Both the position numbers and the translations under genes were made by a program. Source: JAWKUK01 sp041398605 (GTDB lineage Bacteria > Planctomycetota > UBA1135 > GCA-002686595). Taken from it: DNA of 64,000 bases. The notes below the pieces were generated by a model. The model was not told the origin of the DNA, made no database searches, and was given only the letters and a program-made list of their open reading frames with translations. The stretch is from contig JAWKUK010000023.1 of NCBI GenBank assembly GCA_041398605.1, positions 1-64,000 on the forward strand. Direction: 5' to 3'. Shown piece by piece: positions 61,185 to 64,000 of the stretch. The first letter of the stretch is position 1, and every line of letters begins with the position of its first letter.

Positions 61185-64000
61185 TTAACGCCCCGCCGTC
61201 AAAGCGTCGGCGCGGATCGAGAACTTCTGCCGCTGCGGCTTCCCTGCCCCGACCTTCAGAACGGCCGTGTACTCCCCCGGCTCCGCGCCCCGGCCGCGGG
61301 CGCCGCGGCGCCCGCGGGCCTCACCTTGCGCCTCCGCGCGGAGGTCCCAAGTGAAGGCCTGGGTGCCCGGATCGCGCAGCAAGTCGAACTTCGCGAGCTC
61401 CTTGCCCGCCGCGTCCTCGATGGAGAGGGCGAGCTCCACGCCCTCCTCGATCGCGCTCGGCAGGTGCACGGCGAGGTGCGCGACCTGCCGCGCGTTCTCG
61501 CCGTAGCGCACGCCGTCGCCCCCGCCGTACCCGCCGACAGCGCGTCGGCGCTCCCAGCGCGTGACGTCGCCGACGGGCAACAAGGTCGCCTGCGCGGCGC
61601 GCTCCGCGTTCATCCCGCGCACGGCGTTGACGTCCAGCGCCCAGAAGCCGCGCCCGTGTGTCCCCGCGACCAGCACCCCGTCGCGGTCATGCAGCGCCAG
61701 GTCGTGCACTGGCAGCGTCGGCAGGCCCTCGCCGAGCTTGCGCCACGTCTCGCCCCGGTCCCACGACACATGGACGCCGAACTCGGTGCCGACATAGAGC
61801 ATGTCGGGGTTCCGCGGGTCCTCGCGGACGACGTTGACGGGCTCACCAGCGGGCAGCCCGGCCGCGAGGTCCCGCCAAGCGCGGCCGGCGCCGAGCTCAT
61901 CCGTGGCGTAGAGCATGGGTCGAAACTCGTCCTCGCGATAGCCCGTGAACGCGACGTAGGCGCGGCCTCGCGCGTGCTGCGAGAGCTCGACGCGGCTGAC
62001 CCAACCGTTGGGGAGCGCCCCCGGGAACGCGCCGGTCAAGTTCGTCCAGGTGTAACAGCCGTCTTGCGTCAACTGCACATTGCCGTCGTCGGTGCCAACG
62101 AGGACGAGCCCCGGGTCGAGCCGCGACTCGGCCACCGTCGTGATCGTGCAGTGCGGGACGTTGCCCTCGAGCTTGACCGCGTCGTTTGTCGTCAAGTCCG
62201 GGCTGTAGATCAACCAGTTGTCACCGCGGTCCAACGACTTGAACAGCCGGTTGGCGCCGAAGTAGATGATCTCTGGGTTGTGGTACGAGATCAGGATGGG
62301 CGAGCTCCAGTTGAAGCGCAGCGACTCGCCCTTGACCTGCGGCCAGATGTTGACGGTGGCGCCCGTCCGAAGGTCGCGCCGGTAGATCGCGCCGAACTGC
62401 GACTCGCCGTAGACGGTGTCGAGGTCGCGCCAGTCGGTGACGGTGTAGAAGCCGTCACCGCCGCCGACGTTGAACCATTCGCTGGGGTGGATGCCCTTGG
62501 GGTCGCGCGAGGTGTTGGGCCCCCCCCATGAGCCATTGTCCTGGGTGCCGCCATAGACGCGGAACGGCTCCGAGCGGTCGACGGTGACCGTATAGAACTG
62601 CGCGAGCGGCAGATTGGCCTGATGGAACCAAGTGTCGCCCCGGTCCCACGAGATGTGCAAGCCGCCGTCGTTGCCGAGGATGAGCTTGTCGGGGTTCTGC
62701 GGGTCGATCACCAACGCGTGGTGGTCGGTGTGGACGGAGCTTGCGATGTTCGACCAGGTCTCGCCGCCGTCGGTCGAGGCGAGCAGCGGGACGCTGCACA
62801 TATAGACCCGCTGGACGTCGGTCGGATCCACGCGGATCTGGCCGTAGTAATAAGGCGGGTCGCCGCCGGCCGGCTTCTTGTTCACCTTGCGCCACGTCTC
62901 GCCCCGGTCATCGCTGCGATAGACCTCGCCGCCGACCTCGCGCAGCTCTGGCTCTTTGACGTCGACCGCGAAGAGCTTCGACAAGGTCAGCTCGAGCGTG
63001 GACTCGTCGGCGCCGCGCCGACGCACCAGCGTCAGCGTCGCCTCGTCCTCGGCCTGCTCGGCTTCGTCGCTGGCGCCTGTGTCCTGCTCCTTGGCGCTGG
63101 CTTCGAAGCGCGCGAGGACCTTGACCCAACCGAACGGAGTATCGAGCGCCTCGTCACCGAGCTTGACGAGCACGTCGCCCGCTTGGAGCCCGAGCTCCGC
63201 CGCGCCGCTCTTCTCCTCGACGGAGCGCACGACGAGCTGGCCGTCCTTGAACTCCGTGGTCAAGCCGTTCACAGGGCCGCGATCCACCGCGACGCGGTTC
63301 ATGTTCGACACCGTCGCGTAGAGCGTCCGCGGGTCCCCCGCGAACACGTCGAGGCCGATCCGGCCGAGCTCCCCCTCGGGCAGGCCGCCTGCGCAACGTG
63401 CGAACGTCGCGCCGCCGTCCGTGGAGCGCCAGATGCCCGAGCCCGGCCCGCTCTCGTCCAGGTCCCAGGCCCGTCGTAGGCGCTCGTACGTCGCGGCGTA
63501 GACGAAGCGCGGGTCCGCAGGGTCGACGACGACATCGACCACGCCCGTCCGCTCGTCAACGAAGAGCACGCGCTCCCACGTGGCGCCGCCGTCGAGCGTG
63601 CGATAGAGGCCGCGCTCCTCGTTTGTCGTGTAGAGGTGCCCGAGGGCCGCGACGAAGACCTTGTTCGAGTCCACGGGGTCGATCACGACGCGACCGATAT
63701 GGTGGCTGTCCGTGAGGCCCATGTTGGCCCAGGTCGCGCCCCCGTCGGTCGTCTTGTAGACGCCGTCGCCCCAGTAGGAGCTGCGCTGGTTGTTCGCCTC
63801 GCCCGACCCGACCCAAACGACGTTGGTATCGCGCGGGTCGACGGCGATGTCGCCGATCGAGAAGGCGCGCTCGCGCTCGAAGATGCAGCGCCACGTCGTG
63901 CCGTGGTTCTCCGTGAGCCAGAGGCCGCCGGACGGCGACGCGACCCAGAGGTGGCCCGGATGGTCGGGGTGCGTGGCGAGGTCGACGATCCGGCCGCCGA
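61185..64000 (-). CDS. Sortilin/VPS10-type BNR-repeat protein with inserted PDZ domain, 5' end outside window
   Basis: The minus frame is open from the right edge to the stop at 61185, giving at least 938 residues; the N-terminus is missing. Asp-box (BNR) motifs recur throughout: TTDGGATWANMG, STDGGATFARCAGG, SDDRGETWRKVN, STDGGETWSNIASS, SWDRGDTWFHQ and SWDRGETWRKLGEG, forming a large beta-propeller as in VPS10/sortilin-like proteins. Within it (about 63300-63100) lies a PDZ-like insert: FKDGQLVVRSVEEKSGAAEL, GLQAGDVLVKLGDEAL. The C-terminus (GEYTAVLKVGAGKPQRQKFS) looks like an FnIII or FlgD-type beta domain. Probably exported; it may bind proteins or glycans. An ordered overlap with the downstream oxidoreductase suggests one transcript. 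Confidence 0.9.
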   Translation of the reverse strand, partial: GGRIVDLATHPDHPGHLWVASPSGGLWLTENHGTTWRCIFERERAFSIGDIAVDPRDTNVVWVGSGEANNQRSSYWGDGVYKTTDGGATWANMGLTDSHHIGRVVIDPVDSNKVFVAALGHLYTTNEERGLYRTLDGGATWERVLFVDERTGVVDVVVDPADPRFVYAATYERLRRAWDLDESGPGSGIWRSTDGGATFARCAGGLPEGELGRIGLDVFAGDPRTLYATVSNMNRVAVDRGPVNGLTTEFKDGQLVVRSVEEKSGAAELGLQAGDVLVKLGDEALDTPFGWVKVLARFEASAKEQDTGASDEAEQAEDEATLTLVRRRGADESTLELTLSKLFAVDVKEPELREVGGEVYRSDDRGETWRKVNKKPAGGDPPYYYGQIRVDPTDVQRVYMCSVPLLASTDGGETWSNIASSVHTDHHALVIDPQNPDKLILGNDGGLHISWDRGDTWFHQANLPLAQFYTVTVDRSEPFRVYGGTQDNGSWGGPNTSRDPKGIHPSEWFNVGGGDGFYTVTDWRDLDTVYGESQFGAIYRRDLRTGATVNIWPQVKGESLRFNWSSPILISYHNPEIIYFGANRLFKSLDRGDNWLIYSPDLTTNDAVKLEGNVPHCTITTVAESRLDPGLVLVGTDDGNVQLTQDGCYTWTNLTGAFPGALPNGWVSRVELSQHARGRAYVAFTGYREDEFRPMLYATDELGAGRAWRDLAAGLPAGEPVNVVREDPRNPDMLYVGTEFGVHVSWDRGETWRKLGEGLPTLPVHDLALHDRDGVLVAGTHGRGFWALDVNAVRGMNAERAAQATLLPVGDVTRWERRRAVGGYGGGDGVRYGENARQVAHLAVHLPSAIEEGVELALSIEDAAGKELAKFDLLRDPGTQAFTWDLRAEAQGEARGRRGARGRGAEPGEYTAVLKVGAGKPQRQKFSIRADALTAGR

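Overview
The window is high-GC bacterial DNA. The gene complement points to the phylum Planctomycetota, probably one of its marine lineages. The evidence is: many secreted FG-GAP/VCBS proteins; a recurrent terminal domain (Cys-x3-Pro-Asn-Ser-Thr-Gly start, LCLGG-x-x-GRY core, ATSN-x-x-x-G end) on unrelated secreted proteins; a DUF1080 / PVC-type propeller / c-type cytochrome / cupin fusion; a PmoA-type DUF6807 protein; a Tat-exported Gfo/Idh/MocA oxidoreductase; and a BlaI-M56 pair. I saw no rRNA, tRNA, CRISPR array, transposase or integrase. The phylum assignment is inference from gene content.

Layout. 0-8 kb: an edge-truncated VCBS protein, an M56 peptidase/BlaI repressor pair behind two abutting cop-box-type operators, a VOC protein, an orphan FliK-like/FlhB-like pair, and a VCBS gene with an in-frame UGA followed by a hairpin that meets bacterial SECIS rules. 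8-12 kb: sbtB-sbtA divergent from a SulP/STAS transporter, a candidate bicarbonate/anion uptake locus. 12-26 kb: mostly secreted proteins: a sialate-esterase/beta-helix fusion, a long TPR protein split by a +1 frameshift at CUU-UGA, a large unknown protein, a LamG-metallophosphoesterase, a DUF3500 protein, and a PQQ-type propeller with EF-hands. 26-34.6 kb: a phosphonate uptake and catabolism locus (TIGR03364-type FAD oxidoreductase, phosphonatase-like HAD, phnC-phnD-phnE, PhnZ-like HD oxygenase, phosphonate-type alcohol dehydrogenase).

34.6-43.6 kb: a VCBS protein with the terminal domain at its N-terminus, a VOC-GNAT fusion, a propeller protein with the domain at its C-terminus, an RluA-type pseudouridine synthase, a membrane protein, and a decayed NADP-dependent oxidoreductase truncated at a 16-bp minisatellite. 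43.6-47 kb: a one-chain alpha+beta 2-oxoacid dehydrogenase E1 overlapping a malonyl-transferase-like acyltransferase. 47-64 kb: DinB, coiled-coil, two-domain fasciclin, PmoA-like, M14 carboxypeptidase, a second propeller paralogue, the 1473-residue fusion, a beta-barrel, the Gfo/Idh/MocA protein and an edge-truncated sortilin/BNR protein with an inserted PDZ domain.

Together the genes suggest an environmental heterotroph with heavy investment in exported proteins, phosphonate scavenging and possibly active bicarbonate uptake. Short tandem repeats with 11-25 bp periods recur at gene borders and in flexible protein segments.
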